Source: Deinococcus roseus
GTDB taxonomy: Bacteria; Deinococcota; Deinococci; Deinococcales; Deinococcaceae
Length of the DNA stretch: 64,000 bases
Reading direction: 5' to 3'
Assembly: GCF_014646895.1 (NCBI RefSeq)
Contig: NZ_BMOD01000001.1
Coordinates: 181,172 to 245,171, forward strand
A program made the translations under genes and the position numbers. Below, piece by piece: positions 8,251-17,251 of this stretch; positions within the stretch are counted from its first letter, which is position 1; each line of letters starts with the position of its first letter. The notes beneath the pieces are model-generated. The model was not told where the DNA came from, did no database searches, and worked only from the letters and a program-made list of their open reading frames with translations.

Positions 8251-9573
8251 TTATTGCAGGCTGCGAATCACATCTGCCACTTCACCAGCGATCTGCTCGA
8301 TCTCGGTCTGGTCTGGGCCTTCCACCATCACGCGCACGATAGGTTCGGTGCCACTGGGACGCAGGTTGATGCGCCCTCTGCCAGCAAGTTTGCCCTCTGC
8401 TTCTTTCACAGCGGCCTGCACTTCCGGACGCTTGCTGATGCCGTGTTTGTCTGCGCACTTCACATTCAAGAGGGTCTGGGGGAACATCACCAGTTCATCA
8501 TGCAGGTCATCCAGAGATTTTTTCTGCTGTTTGCTGGCTTTCAGGACTTGCAAGGCGGTCAGGATGCCGTCTCCGGTGGGGCTGATGTCTGTGAACAGCA
8601 CATGACCGGACTGTTCACCTCCCAGTGTGAGGGCTTTTTCCACCATGCGCTCGTGCACGTAGCGGTCTCCGACAGCGGTGCGCTCCAGGTGGATGCCTTC
8701 CTGTTTGAGTTTCACCTCTAAGCCCATGTTGGCCATGATGGTGGTGACCACCCGTTTTTCATTGCGGGCTTTTGCAGTCAGGTACAGGATGTGGTCTCCC
8801 TGAATGACGTTGCCTCTGGAATCCACCAGCAGGGCACGGTCTGCGTCTCCATCAAAGGCAATCCCCAGGTCAAAATCCCCTTCTTTGACAATCAGGCGCA
8901 GGTGCTCCATGTGGGTGGACCCGCAGTTGCGGTTGATGTTCAGGCCATCTGGTGTGGTGTAAACGGCAAACACATCTGCACCTGCCCGCTGAAACACCCT
9001 GGGGGCAATGCGGTAGGCTGCACCGTTGGCACAATCCAGCGCAATCCTCAAACCGTCCATGCGGGGAGCCTGGCTGACCAGATAATCGGTGTACAGGCGT
9101 TCTGCTTCCCGGTAATTGGTGACTGCACCCAGTGCAGAACCCGTGATGTCCGATAGGTCGGGATGTTCCCCAATCAGGGCCTCAATTTCCAGCTCCAGAG
9201 AATCCGACAGTTTCTCGCCGTTGGCACCAAAGAATTTGATGCCGTTGTCATCGTAGGGATTGTGGCTGGCGCTGATCACCACACCCGCACTGGCTTTCAG
9301 GTGGCGCACCAGATAACTCACCCCAGGGGTGGGCATCACAGACACGTGAACCACATTGACCCCACGGGAGGTCAGGCCTGCAGCCAGGGCAGCTTCCAGC
9401 ATGTCACCTGAGTAACGGGTGTCCTTGCCGATCACCACACTGGGACGTTCAAAATTGCGCTTCAAAACTTCTGCAGCGGCCTGCCCCAATTCCAGCACCC
9501 AGCCTGCAGTGAGCGGGGACTTTCCTGCAACCCCTCTGACCCCATCTGTTCCAAAAAACTTGCGTTCACTCAT
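8251..9573 (-). CDS. glmM: phosphoglucosamine mutase
   Basis: Converts glucosamine-6-P to glucosamine-1-P for UDP-GlcNAc, and hence peptidoglycan. From ATG at 9573 it is 440 aa (MSERKFFGTDGVRGVAG), the normal length. The phosphoserine loop GVVISASHNPYDDNG has the active Ser at 103. The Mg loop is FDGDADRALL, and the C-terminal phosphate-binding loop is INLRPSGTEPIVRVMVEG. An upstream in-frame extension to 9678 is not family-like. TACAAT ends 9 nt before the ATG, so the message has almost no leader. It is divergent from the NTPase at 9688. Confidence 0.97.
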   Translation of the reverse strand: MSERKFFGTDGVRGVAGKSPLTAGWVLELGQAAAEVLKRNFERPSVVIGKDTRYSGDMLEAALAAGLTSRGVNVVHVSVMPTPGVSYLVRHLKASAGVVISASHNPYDDNGIKFFGANGEKLSDSLELEIEALIGEHPDLSDITGSALGAVTNYREAERLYTDYLVSQAPRMDGLRIALDCANGAAYRIAPRVFQRAGADVFAVYTTPDGLNINRNCGSTHMEHLRLIVKEGDFDLGIAFDGDADRALLVDSRGNVIQGDHILYLTAKARNEKRVVTTIMANMGLEVKLKQEGIHLERTAVGDRYVHERMVEKALTLGGEQSGHVLFTDISPTGDGILTALQVLKASKQQKKSLDDLHDELVMFPQTLLNVKCADKHGISKRPEVQAAVKEAEGKLAGRGRINLRPSGTEPIVRVMVEGPDQTEIEQIAGEVADVIRSLQ

Positions 9574-9687
9574 AACGCTAACATTGTACGGGAAATGGTT
9601 CAGGATGCCCTGACGCTGGAACACAGGGTTTTGCCCGGCTAAGCAAGCCTGCCCTTCCAGCACGCACTTGCAATACAATCAGGCCAC

Positions 9688-10404
9688 ATGTTGAGCCGTG
9701 AAACCACTCCTTATCCTTTGAAAGACCAGCCCATCCTGATTGTGGTGGGGGTCACTGGTGTTGGCAAAAGCACCACCCTGGACGAATTGCAGGCCCTGGG
9801 TGTGCCGTTCACCCTGCTGCCCAACCGCCGGGAAGTCACCGACGATTTCATTTTTGATGGTGAAGTGATCACCGACCGCAGCGAGCGTTTCAAGCGCACC
9901 GCAAAGTTCCGGGAAACCCATCCTGGTGGCATGGGCCAGCTGCTGACCGAACTGTACCTGCAAGAAGCGCCCGGTCACACCCTGATCTTTGATGGCCTGC
10001 GTGGCCTGGATGAGGTGCAATACGCCGCCGAGCACTCCAGCAGCCGTTTCATTGTGCTGGATGCCCCTGATCTGGTGCGGGCTTCCCGATTGCTGGGCCG
10101 TGGTGACACCTTCGATCAGGTGAAAGTGGAGAACTCAGGCAACACCCTGGATTCCCTGAAGGCCCTGAAAGGGATTGAGCAGGTGTTCTCTGAGGAGGAC
10201 ATCGTGACCCTGTCCCAGCTGGACGCCAGACCCGAGGACATCCTCGCCAAGGTGAAAATCGTGGTGGATGAGCGCCAGAATTACGATCCCAGAGAAGCCA
10301 ATGCCCACCTGAACAGCCTGGGAGACAGCAAAAGGGTGCTTTACGTGGACACCACCCAATATGGACCTGCAGAAGTGGCAAAACAAGTGAAGGACTGGCT
10401 GTGA
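9688..10404 (+). CDS. P-loop NTPase/kinase-like protein of unknown function
   Basis: A 238-aa protein with Walker A VVGVTGVGKSTTLDEL near residue 20 and a Walker B-like strand HTLIFDGLRG. The remainder is not a recognised family: an AAA/adenylate-kinase-like core with a C-terminal beta strand VLYVDTTQ. The -10 TACAAT (9674-9679) is 8 nt from ATG, consistent with a leaderless transcript. It overlaps the downstream enolase-superfamily gene by 4 nt, so the two are translationally coupled. RapZ was considered because of glmM next door, but the sequence beyond the P-loop does not support it. Confidence 0.7.
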   Translation: MLSRETTPYPLKDQPILIVVGVTGVGKSTTLDELQALGVPFTLLPNRREVTDDFIFDGEVITDRSERFKRTAKFRETHPGGMGQLLTELYLQEAPGHTLIFDGLRGLDEVQYAAEHSSSRFIVLDAPDLVRASRLLGRGDTFDQVKVENSGNTLDSLKALKGIEQVFSEEDIVTLSQLDARPEDILAKVKIVVDERQNYDPREANAHLNSLGDSKRVLYVDTTQYGPAEVAKQVKDWL

Positions 10405-11483
10405 AGATCCAGAACCTGGAACTGGTGCTGTACCGCCTGCCCATGAAAAGCGCCCTGAAGTGGGGTGCCGTGTCTGCCATGAGCACTGCAGATGCCGCTC
10501 TGGTGAGGATCACCCTGGAAGATGGCAGCACTGGAGAGGGCGAAGCGCTGGCCCGTCCCACCATTTACGGCGAAACCCTGCACAGTTTTGTGGGCATTTT
10601 TGACCTGCTCAAACCCCGCCTGATCGGGATGGACATTGAAGATGTGGATGGCCTCTGGAAAACCGTCCAAAGTGTGGCCAACAACCACACCATCAAAGGG
10701 GCCATCGACAGTGCCCTGTGGGAAGCCCGTTTCAGAAGCAGAGGCCAGGACCTCTTTGCTGAATTGCAGGGACCCCACAAAGCCCTGAAGGTCAGTTTCA
10801 TTCTGGGCATCACCGACCTGGAAGGCATGCTGCAGGAAGCCCGGGAGGTACACGCCGCAGGGGTGCGGGTGCTGAAGGTCAAGGTGGGCCGGGATTACCA
10901 GAAGGATTTGCAGGTGATTCACGCCCTGAAAGCCGAACTCCCGGACATGGACCTTTACGCAGACAGCAATGAGACCCTCACCCCGGATGCTGCCCCCCAG
11001 ATCCTGCAAGCCATGGGAGAAGCCGGTCTGTTGTGGGTGGAGGAACCCCTGCCTGTGCACCAGACCCGTGCCCGCATGGAGCTGAAAAAGCTGGGCGTGC
11101 TGCCCATCATTGCAGACGATTCCTGCTTCACGCTGGGCCAGCTGGAGCGGGAACTGGACCTGGACACCTTCGACATCCTGAACATCAAACCCCCCAGAAC
11201 GGGCATCACTGGAAGCCTGAAGATGCTGGAACTGGCAAAAGCTGCAGGCAAACGGGTGATGATTGGTTCTCAGGCCGGAAACCTGACCAGCATGCGACAC
11301 AGTGCCCTGATCGCCAGTCTGGAAGGCGTGGATTGCCCCAGCGAACTGACCTTCTTCCTGAAGCTGGGTGGCGACATCTCCGGGCCAAATCCAGTTTTGC
11401 AGGACGGGCACCTGAACCTGCAAGATCTGGCTGGACTCAGACCTGACCCTGAAAAACTGCAGCAATACAGCATCAGGCTCTAA
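10401..11483 (+). CDS. enolase-superfamily epimerase (dipeptide epimerase / muconate cycloisomerase subgroup)
   Basis: A 360-aa protein starting at GTG 10401, overlapping the NTPase stop. It has the barrel landmarks of the MLE subgroup: VLKVKVG with the KxK acid/base lysine at strand 2, metal ligands in LYADSNET, LWVEEPLP and IIADDSCF, and the second-face lysine in LNIKPPRTG. These enzymes abstract an alpha proton; reactions include L-Ala-D/L-Glu epimerisation, N-acylamino-acid racemisation and muconate cycloisomerisation. Specificity cannot be read safely. A dipeptide role would fit the nearby murein precursor gene glmM, but that is inference. Confidence 0.85.
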   Translation: MKIQNLELVLYRLPMKSALKWGAVSAMSTADAALVRITLEDGSTGEGEALARPTIYGETLHSFVGIFDLLKPRLIGMDIEDVDGLWKTVQSVANNHTIKGAIDSALWEARFRSRGQDLFAELQGPHKALKVSFILGITDLEGMLQEAREVHAAGVRVLKVKVGRDYQKDLQVIHALKAELPDMDLYADSNETLTPDAAPQILQAMGEAGLLWVEEPLPVHQTRARMELKKLGVLPIIADDSCFTLGQLERELDLDTFDILNIKPPRTGITGSLKMLELAKAAGKRVMIGSQAGNLTSMRHSALIASLEGVDCPSELTFFLKLGGDISGPNPVLQDGHLNLQDLAGLRPDPEKLQQYSIRL

Positions 11484-11486
11484 ACC

Positions 11487-12098
11487 CTAATCAAAATCCG
11501 CTGGCAAATCTGGATTCCGCAGGTGCTCAAACATCCTGCGGATCTGTTTTTCTGTGATGCGCTCTGTGGACAGGGGGGGCAGGGCATCTTCGCTGAAAAA
11601 GCCCACTGCGCTGGTTTCGATGCTGGTCTGGGCCGTGCCTCCCAGCAGTTCACAGTGCACGAAGATCTTGTAGCTGTCCCAGATGGAGTGCGGGTGGTCG
11701 TGGCGGTTGCGGTCATAAATGGCCAGCAGTTTCACGGCCCGCACATCAAAACCTGCTTCTTCACGGGTTTCCCGGATTGCCATTTCCGAGGGGCTTTCTC
11801 CCTGGTCTGCCCAGCCTCCGGGCAAACTCCAGCCTCCATCGGTCATTTCCTGAACCAGCAAGATCTGCTCATCTTTGAAAACCACAGCCCGCACATCAAT
11901 TTTGGGGGTGGGATACCCTGCTTCGGCTTTGAGAAAAGCAAGCAGTTCTTCTGCAGGACGGTCTGTGTACGGGGCCAGCATTTCTGCGGCCATTTCCTGC
12001 AAGCGCTGGTAACGCTGGGTGTCGAAAACGTTGTTGGAATAGGCAAGCCCGGCCTGGGCAAGCCCGAGGATTTCTCTGGCCCACTGGAGTCGTGACAT
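11487..12098 (-). CDS. Nudix hydrolase with N-terminal Nudix_hydro_N domain
   Basis: A 203-aa protein. Residues about 1-60 form a helical N-terminal domain of the type attached to nucleoside-diphosphate-X hydrolases (NNVFDTQRYQRLQEMAAEML). The Nudix box follows in WADQGESPSEMAIRETREEAGF, with the REtREE metal-binding core intact. It hydrolyses a nucleotide-diphosphate-linked substrate, possibly an ADP-ribose or UDP-sugar type. It is convergent with the epimerase, with only a few bases between. Confidence 0.92.
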   Translation of the reverse strand: MSRLQWAREILGLAQAGLAYSNNVFDTQRYQRLQEMAAEMLAPYTDRPAEELLAFLKAEAGYPTPKIDVRAVVFKDEQILLVQEMTDGGWSLPGGWADQGESPSEMAIRETREEAGFDVRAVKLLAIYDRNRHDHPHSIWDSYKIFVHCELLGGTAQTSIETSAVGFFSEDALPPLSTERITEKQIRRMFEHLRNPDLPADFD

Positions 12099-12213
12099 GC
12101 ACCCAGCATACCTGCAGGAATCCCAGATTCATGCAATCAAGATGTCACAATCCGTCCGTTTGCTGGCAGTTTATGCCCTGAAAATCCCAACACACACGCA
12201 GTATTCTGATGGC

Positions 12214-12795
12214 ATGAAAACAGCACTGTTGGTCATTGATGTGCAGGATTCCTTCAAAGCCCTCCCCCGCTGGCAGAAACGCAGCAATCCCCAGTTCGAG
12301 GAGAACCTTTCCCATCTGATTCTGGAATTCCGGGCACAGGGACATGAAATCATCTGGATCACCCACCAGGAATTTGACAGTCCCGACAACCCCTTCCACC
12401 CCGAGCACCCTGCTTACCGCCTGATGGACTTTGTGGAGCGCAAACCTGGAGAGGTGCTGTTCGAGAAAAGCACCCGCAATTCCTTCACCTCGACCGGCCT
12501 GCAGCAGTACCTCACCCAGAAGGGCATTGGGCATCTGGTCATCACGGGCATCCAGACCGAGCAGTGCTGTGAAACCACCACCCGTGTGGCAGGAGACTTC
12601 GGGTACCGGGTGTCTTTTGTGACCGAGGCCACCCAGACCTTCCCCATCAAGCACTGGGCCAGAGATGAGCACATCAGCACCGACGAGATCATCAAGGCCA
12701 CTGAGTACCATCTGGCGGGCCGCTTCGCCACCATTCACACCGTAGACAGCCTGCTGGGGCAGCTCCAGACCGGCAAAGAACCCGTCCTGCTGTAA
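12214..12795 (+). CDS. isochorismatase-family cysteine hydrolase
   Basis: A 193-aa protein from ATG 12214: MKTALLVIDVQDSF carries the catalytic Asp9, EVLFEKSTRNSF the lysine and ITGIQTEQCCETT the nucleophile Cys, the full D-K-C triad. The substrate is an amide such as nicotinamide, N-carbamoyl compounds or isochorismate; it is not determinable. TATTCT at 12202-12207 leaves 6 nt to the ATG, so the start is probably leaderless. An upstream frame from 12097 lacks similarity. The GlxA-type regulator follows after 8 nt. Confidence 0.88.
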   Translation: MKTALLVIDVQDSFKALPRWQKRSNPQFEENLSHLILEFRAQGHEIIWITHQEFDSPDNPFHPEHPAYRLMDFVERKPGEVLFEKSTRNSFTSTGLQQYLTQKGIGHLVITGIQTEQCCETTTRVAGDFGYRVSFVTEATQTFPIKHWARDEHISTDEIIKATEYHLAGRFATIHTVDSLLGQLQTGKEPVLL

Positions 12796-12803
12796 ACTCA
12801 GTC

Positions 12804-13754
12804 ATGCCCAGGGTTGCTTTCTTGATTCTTGAGGGGGTCCATCTGCTGGACCTGGCCGGGCCAGTGCAGGTGTTCTCCGAGGCTGAAGAGCTGGGGGCCG
12901 ACTACAAACTGATCCACTGTTCTGTGAAACCCACGGTGAAAAGCGCCCAGGGGATCACCCTTGCTGATCTTGCTCCGCTCCCAGATTTGCTGCCTGGAGA
13001 TTTGCTGCTGGTGGCGGGCTGCAAGGTGGGGGGCAACCTGAGAACCATGCCCTGCCCTCCCGATGAGGTGATTCACTGGCTGCAGGAACACCACCGCAGG
13101 GGAATCAGCATCACCTCGGTGTGTTCTGGGGCGGGGGTGCTGGGGTACGCTGGCCTGTTGCAAGGCCGCAAATGCACCACCCACCACATGCTGACGGACC
13201 AACTTCAGGAGATGTTTCCAAAAGCAAAAGTGCAGGACAACCGCCTGTATGTCACAGATGGGAACATCACCACCAGTGCCGGAATTGCTTCTGGCATGGA
13301 CATGGCACTGCATTTCATCGAGCAGCAGCATGGGGCCATTTTTGCCGCGAAACTGGCCCGTGGGATGGTGGTGTACCACCGCAGGCAGGGCATGGATTTG
13401 CAGGACAGCCTGTACATGCAATACCGTGCCCACCTGCACAGCGGGGTGCACCGGGTGCAGGACTACCTGATCGAGCATGCCCATGAACAGGTGCCCCTCT
13501 CGAACCTGGCGCAACTGGCCCACCTGAGCCCCAGGCACCTGACGCGTGAATTCAAGGAGCATACGGGCCTCACACCTTTGCAATACCAGCAACGTCTGAG
13601 GCTGGAAAAAGCCCGTCAGCTCATGCAGAACCGCAACCTGACCGTGGAGCGCATTTCGGAGATGTGTGGATTTGAAGATGCCCGCCACTTCCGCAGGCTG
13701 TACCGGGAGTTGCTGGGGGTCAGTCCCAGAGAAGCCCGTGCCCTGCAGAGTTAG
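12804..13754 (+). CDS. GlxA-type transcriptional regulator (DJ-1/PfpI domain + AraC HTH)
   Basis: A 316-aa fusion. Residues 1-190 form a class I glutamine-amidotransferase/DJ-1-like sensor domain with the nucleophile-elbow Cys in ISITSVCSGAGVLGYAG. Residues about 220-316 carry the tandem AraC helix-turn-helix (LAHLSPRHLTREFKEHTGLTP and VERISEMCGFEDARHFRRLYR). Regulators of this architecture sense small ligands and often control the adjacent hydrolase. Here it sits 8 nt after the isochorismatase and its -10 (TAAACT) overlaps that stop codon. Confidence 0.9.
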   Translation: MPRVAFLILEGVHLLDLAGPVQVFSEAEELGADYKLIHCSVKPTVKSAQGITLADLAPLPDLLPGDLLLVAGCKVGGNLRTMPCPPDEVIHWLQEHHRRGISITSVCSGAGVLGYAGLLQGRKCTTHHMLTDQLQEMFPKAKVQDNRLYVTDGNITTSAGIASGMDMALHFIEQQHGAIFAAKLARGMVVYHRRQGMDLQDSLYMQYRAHLHSGVHRVQDYLIEHAHEQVPLSNLAQLAHLSPRHLTREFKEHTGLTPLQYQQRLRLEKARQLMQNRNLTVERISEMCGFEDARHFRRLYRELLGVSPREARALQS

Positions 13755-13926
13755 CAGGCCGTTCCAATTGTGAATTTCTTTGCATCTCCAGCTGCTTTTT
13801 CCAGTCAGTCTGAAACCCGGGTCCATCAGGACCCGTAAAAACAGTCAACCTCCAGCCTCCAGATGGAACTCACTCACACCCTCTCTGGAAAACACAGCTG
13901 GAGGAATGGCTCTACAGGGGGTTTGG

Positions 13927-14676
13927 ATGTTTGAATGGATGGGCAGTTCTGAAATGTGGATCGCGTTTGCGACCCTCACCCTGCTGGAGATTGTGCTGGG
14001 GATCGACAACATCATTTTCATTTCGATCCTCAGTGGCAAGCTTCCGGCAGAACAGCAGGCACGGGCACGCACCACAGGTCTGCTGCTGGCGATGGGAACC
14101 CGCTTGCTGCTGCTGCTGTCGCTGGCCTGGATCATTCGCCTGACCGCACCACTTTTCACGGTTTTTGGCCAGGAGATCAGCGGTCGGGATCTGATCCTGA
14201 TTGTCGGGGGTCTCTTTTTGCTGTACAAAGCCACCCGTGAAATTCACGAGAAGCTGGAAGGCCAGGACCATGAGGGGGTCAGCAAAGCCCCACCCAACTT
14301 CAGTGCGGTGATCGGGCAGATCCTGCTGGTGGACATTGTCTTCTCGCTGGACAGTGTGATCACGGCCGTGGGCATGGTAGACAACATCTGGGTGATGGTG
14401 TCCTCGGTGGTGGTCACGGTGGCCATCATGCTGTTTGCTGCTGGCCCCATCAGCAGTTTTGTGAACCGACACCCCACCGTGAAGATGCTGGCCCTGTCTT
14501 TCCTGCTGCTGATTGGAATGACCCTGGTGGCCGAAGGGGTGGGCTTCCATGTGCCCAAGGGCTACATTTACTTTGCCATGGGTTTTGCAGTGCTGGTGGA
14601 ACTCCTCAACATTCGCACCCGCAAAGGAAAAGGCAAAAAGGTGCAGTTCAACGAACCCCAGACCGACAACCCCTGA
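13927..14676 (+). CDS. TerC-family integral membrane protein
   Basis: A 249-aa protein with about seven TM segments. The start is MFEWMGSSEMWIAFATL at ATG 13927, preceded by AGGGGG. Family hallmarks are LEIVLGIDNIIFISILS, LVDIVFSLDSVITAVGMVD and IGMTLVAEGVGFHVPKGYIYFAM, with the paired acidic residues in membrane helices thought to bind metal. TerC/YkoY proteins export manganese or insert with secreted metalloproteins. A yybP-ykoY Mn riboswitch was looked for upstream and not found. An upstream extension to 13780 is rejected. Confidence 0.93.
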   Translation: MFEWMGSSEMWIAFATLTLLEIVLGIDNIIFISILSGKLPAEQQARARTTGLLLAMGTRLLLLLSLAWIIRLTAPLFTVFGQEISGRDLILIVGGLFLLYKATREIHEKLEGQDHEGVSKAPPNFSAVIGQILLVDIVFSLDSVITAVGMVDNIWVMVSSVVVTVAIMLFAAGPISSFVNRHPTVKMLALSFLLLIGMTLVAEGVGFHVPKGYIYFAMGFAVLVELLNIRTRKGKGKKVQFNEPQTDNP

Positions 14677-14692
14677 TCTGGGCATCACCTGA

Positions 14693-14717
14693 CCCTGAGC
14701 TTTGGCTCAGGGTTTTT
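14693..14717 (+). terminator. intrinsic terminator
   Basis: CCCTGAGC-TTTG-GCTCAGGG followed by TTTTT, downstream of the TerC gene. It overlaps the 3' end of the convergent rarA. Confidence 0.9.
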
Positions 14718-16008
14718 CTGTGTTTTCTTCTCTGGTCTCTTTGTGGTGCTTTTGCTGCAGGGCAGACCAGCGTTCCCGCACCCTGGATTCCCAGCCTTCT
14801 CCGGTGGGCTGATAGAACTGGGTGTCCAGCAGTTCATCTGGAAGGTAGGTCTGGGCAAAAGAACCTTCTGGATCATCAAAATAGTAAGCGTATCCTCTGC
14901 CATACCCCTGAGACTTCATCAGGCCTGTGACGGCATTTCTGAGGTGCAGGGGGATGGGGTGCTGGCGGTCTTCTTCGGCCATGCGCAGAACCTCGCCCCA
15001 GGCCTTGTAAACGCTGTTGGATTTGGGGGCCAGCGCCAGATACACCACAGCCTGGGCCAGGGCCAGATCCCCTTCCGGGCTTCCCAGCAGGTGCATGGCT
15101 TGCTGGGCACTCATGGCCAGCTTTAAAGCGTTGGGATCTGCCAGTCCGATGTCCTCTGCGGCCATGCGCACAATGCGGCGGGCAATGTAGATGGGATCTG
15201 CGCCACCTGCAACCATGCGGGCCAGCCAGTAAAGGGCACCATCCACATGGGAGGCGCGCACGCTCTTGTGCAAGGCAGAGATCAGGTTGTAGAAGTCCTC
15301 CCCCTGCTTGTCCATGCTGGGCACATGGGTGCCAAACGCTTCTTTGATGGCTTCCGGGGTGATGGGGTTGGCAATGCTGGAAGCCACTTCCAGTGCCCCC
15401 AGAGACCGTCGGGCATCTCCGTCTGCCAGTTGAATCAGCAGTTCCCGGCCTTCAGGGGTCAGGGTGACGCCAGCAAGTCCTTTGGGATCGGTCAGGGCAC
15501 GGTCAATGAGTCCAGAGATGTCCTCATCGGTGAGGGGCTTTAAAACCAGCGTTCTGGCCCTTGAGCGCAAAGCTGGGTTCACCTCAAAGCTGGGGTTCTC
15601 GGTGGTGGCCCCGATCAGGGTCAGCAGTCCACTTTCCACATGGGGAAGCAACGCGTCCTGCTGGGCCTTGTTGAAACGGTGAATCTCGTCCAGAAAGAGC
15701 ACGGTGCGTTCTCCTCTGGCGCGGCGGCCCTGGGCCACCTCCACCGCTTCTCGCACGTCCTTGATCCCGGCCGTCACTGCAGAAAGCTGAATGAAATGGG
15801 CCTTGGCGGTTCTGGAAATCAGGCGGGCCAGCGTGGTCTTCCCCACTCCAGGAGGTCCCCACAAAATCAGGGAGCTAAGAAATCCCCCTTCCAGCATGCG
15901 TCTGAGTGGTTTTCCTGGGGCCAGCAGGTGTTTCTGTCCATACACCTCGTCCAGGTTGGTGGGCCTCAGGCGTTCTGCAAGGGGGGGCGTGGGTTCAAAG
16001 AGGGTCAC
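14707..16008 (-). CDS. rarA: replication-associated recombination protein A (MgsA/RarA AAA+ ATPase)
   Basis: A 433-aa AAA+ clamp-loader-like ATPase acting at stalled forks. RLRPTNLDEVYGQKHLL is the family N-terminal box, WGPPGVGKTTLARLI the Walker A and TVLFLDEIHRFNKAQQD the Walker B. Sensor 1 GATTENPSFEVNPALRSR follows. C-terminal KSVRASHVDGALYWLARMVAGGADPIYIARR is the conserved tetramerisation region. The C-terminus ends in a charged KETREENTEKP tail. Monocistronic, minus strand. Confidence 0.95.
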   Translation of the reverse strand: MTLFEPTPPLAERLRPTNLDEVYGQKHLLAPGKPLRRMLEGGFLSSLILWGPPGVGKTTLARLISRTAKAHFIQLSAVTAGIKDVREAVEVAQGRRARGERTVLFLDEIHRFNKAQQDALLPHVESGLLTLIGATTENPSFEVNPALRSRARTLVLKPLTDEDISGLIDRALTDPKGLAGVTLTPEGRELLIQLADGDARRSLGALEVASSIANPITPEAIKEAFGTHVPSMDKQGEDFYNLISALHKSVRASHVDGALYWLARMVAGGADPIYIARRIVRMAAEDIGLADPNALKLAMSAQQAMHLLGSPEGDLALAQAVVYLALAPKSNSVYKAWGEVLRMAEEDRQHPIPLHLRNAVTGLMKSQGYGRGYAYYFDDPEGSFAQTYLPDELLDTQFYQPTGEGWESRVRERWSALQQKHHKETREENTEKP

Positions 16009-16082
16009 AAGCCCATTTTAAGTGTCCCTGTGAGCAGATAAAGCATTTTACTTACAGATTGTGGGCTTCCCATTTCATGGAC

Positions 16083-16116
16083 AACAAAAAGCCCTGTCCG
16101 GTCTGGACAGGGCTTT
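16083..16116 (-). terminator. intrinsic terminator
   Basis: AAAGCCCTGTCC / GGACAGGGCTTT stem (16088-16116, 5-nt loop) with a T-rich run on the minus side. It lies downstream of the small gene at 16130-16339. Confidence 0.85.
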
Positions 16117-16129
16117 GAGACATTTTGCT

Positions 16130-16339
16130 TTATGCAACAAGGTTGCGCAGCATGTTTTCCGGAATTTCCACGGTGATGGCTCCCCGCAGGTAAAGGTCAT
16201 GGGTGGCCTGTCTGCCACAAATTTGCTCGAAGCGTTCCAGACTGACCACGCTCTGCCCTTCGGGGGTGTCAATGTATAGGCGGTTGGAGGTTCCTGGCAC
16301 CCAGCGGGCGCTGCATGTGGACATGGTGGCTCTTTTCAT
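16130..16339 (-). CDS. small uncharacterised protein (69 aa)
   Basis: A 69-aa frame with a strong GGAGGA 5 nt before ATG at 16339, its own consensus promoter and its own terminator, so it is very likely a real gene. The sequence (RLYIDTPEGQSVVSLERFEQICGR, then DLYLRGAITVEIPENMLRNLV) has no domain I recognise. Two cysteines are present and no TM segment. It reads like a small cytosolic single-domain protein. Function unknown. Confidence 0.75.
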   Translation of the reverse strand: MKRATMSTCSARWVPGTSNRLYIDTPEGQSVVSLERFEQICGRQATHDLYLRGAITVEIPENMLRNLVA

Positions 16340-16445
16340 GGGGTCCTCCTGAATTAGAAAACGAAATGCACCCTGCAGGGTTCCTTTTGGGGAAGAAGCT
16401 TGACAGGGAAAGAGAAAGGTTCGGACAGTTGTCTAACTTATCTTG

Positions 16446-16474
16446 ATGATATGTTTAACTTCCGGGACTGTCAA
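16446..16474 (-). promoter_or_regulatory. consensus promoter of the 69-aa gene
   Basis: TTGACA (16474-16469), a 17-bp spacer and TATCAT (16451-16446) on the minus strand. This leaves a roughly 100-nt untranslated leader before the start at 16339. The interval 16475-16577 shows no other clear element, apart from an isolated TTGACA at 16533 without a matching -10. Confidence 0.75.
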
Positions 16475-16577
16475 ATCTGGAACCGATCCCATTGTGAATT
16501 TGCTCTAAAAGTTCAGGAATTCTAAATTTTACTTGACAGTTTTATGAAAATTACCCTGAAATCCCGCTGAGAACGCC

Positions 16578-16612
16578 AAAAAAGTCACAGGTCTTTTTAT
16601 GAAGACCTGTGA
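16578..16612 (-). terminator. intrinsic terminator of the phosphoribosyltransferase gene
   Basis: Perfect 11-bp stem TCACAGGTCTT / AAGACCTGTGA with a 6-nt loop. On the minus strand it is followed by C and six T. It lies about 100 nt downstream of the gene ending at 16715; the interval 16613-16714 holds nothing else I can identify. Confidence 0.85.
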
Positions 16613-16714
16613 AAAATTCCACACAAACTTTGCTGTTTTTTCCCGAAAGGGAGAATTCCTGGAATGTCTCAGGGAAAACCCCAGAGCTTGTTAAATGTGT
16701 GACTCTTTACAATT

Positions 16715-17251
16715 TTACTCGACTTTGAACAGCGGCAGGTGCCCCAGGGCGATCACATCGTCCCGTTCATCCCCTTCGGTGAAGACGGTCAGCACCGCCA
16801 CCACCTCACCACCCACCTCGGCAATGATCCTGGACAGGCTGATCAGGGTGCCTCCAGTGGAGACCACATCGTCCACAATGGCAATCTTCTTGCCTTTCAG
16901 GCTCCCCACATCCAGGCCGTCCAGCACCAGGGTCTGGGGTTTTCCGGTGGTGATGGAGACCACTTCACGGACCACGGGGTTGATCATGTAAGGCTTCTGG
17001 GTTTTGCGCACCACCACGTAGGGTTTGCCGCACTCCCGGCTCACCACATGGGCCAGGGTGAGGGCTTTGACCTCGGGGGTCACCAGCACATCCACCTCTC
17101 TGGGAAGCTTTGCAGCCAGGGCGATGCCTGCTGCCTCGGTCACCTCGGTGTCTCCGAGCATGTTGAACAGGGCCACACTCAGACCGGGGGCCAGTTCCAC
17201 GATGGGAAGCTCCCGACTGACGCCACCAATGTTGACAGGATAGGTTTTCAC
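16715..17251 (-). CDS. apt: adenine/xanthine-type phosphoribosyltransferase
   Basis: A 178-aa type I phosphoribosyltransferase. The PRPP-binding loop is KIAIVDDVVSTGGTLISL, with the two acidic residues followed by STGG. ALTLAHVVSRECGKPYVVVRK is the preceding conserved strand-helix unit with the YVVxRK lysine of Apt-like proteins. It salvages a purine base with PRPP to give the nucleotide. Whether adenine or another purine is used is uncertain; the symbol follows the closest-looking family. Monocistronic with its own terminator. Confidence 0.8.
   Translation of the reverse strand: MKTYPVNIGGVSRELPIVELAPGLSVALFNMLGDTEVTEAAGIALAAKLPREVDVLVTPEVKALTLAHVVSRECGKPYVVVRKTQKPYMINPVVREVVSITTGKPQTLVLDGLDVGSLKGKKIAIVDDVVSTGGTLISLSRIIAEVGGEVVAVLTVFTEGDERDDVIALGHLPLFKVE

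Noticed and set aside
9688..10404. RapZ-type adapter next to glmM
   Set aside because: Only the P-loop is shared; the rest of the protein does not follow the RapZ sequence.
13755..13926. Possible yybP-ykoY manganese riboswitch before the TerC gene
   Set aside because: TerC genes often carry it, but none of its conserved segments is present. Only a short CGGGTCC / GGACCCG hairpin without a T-run is seen.
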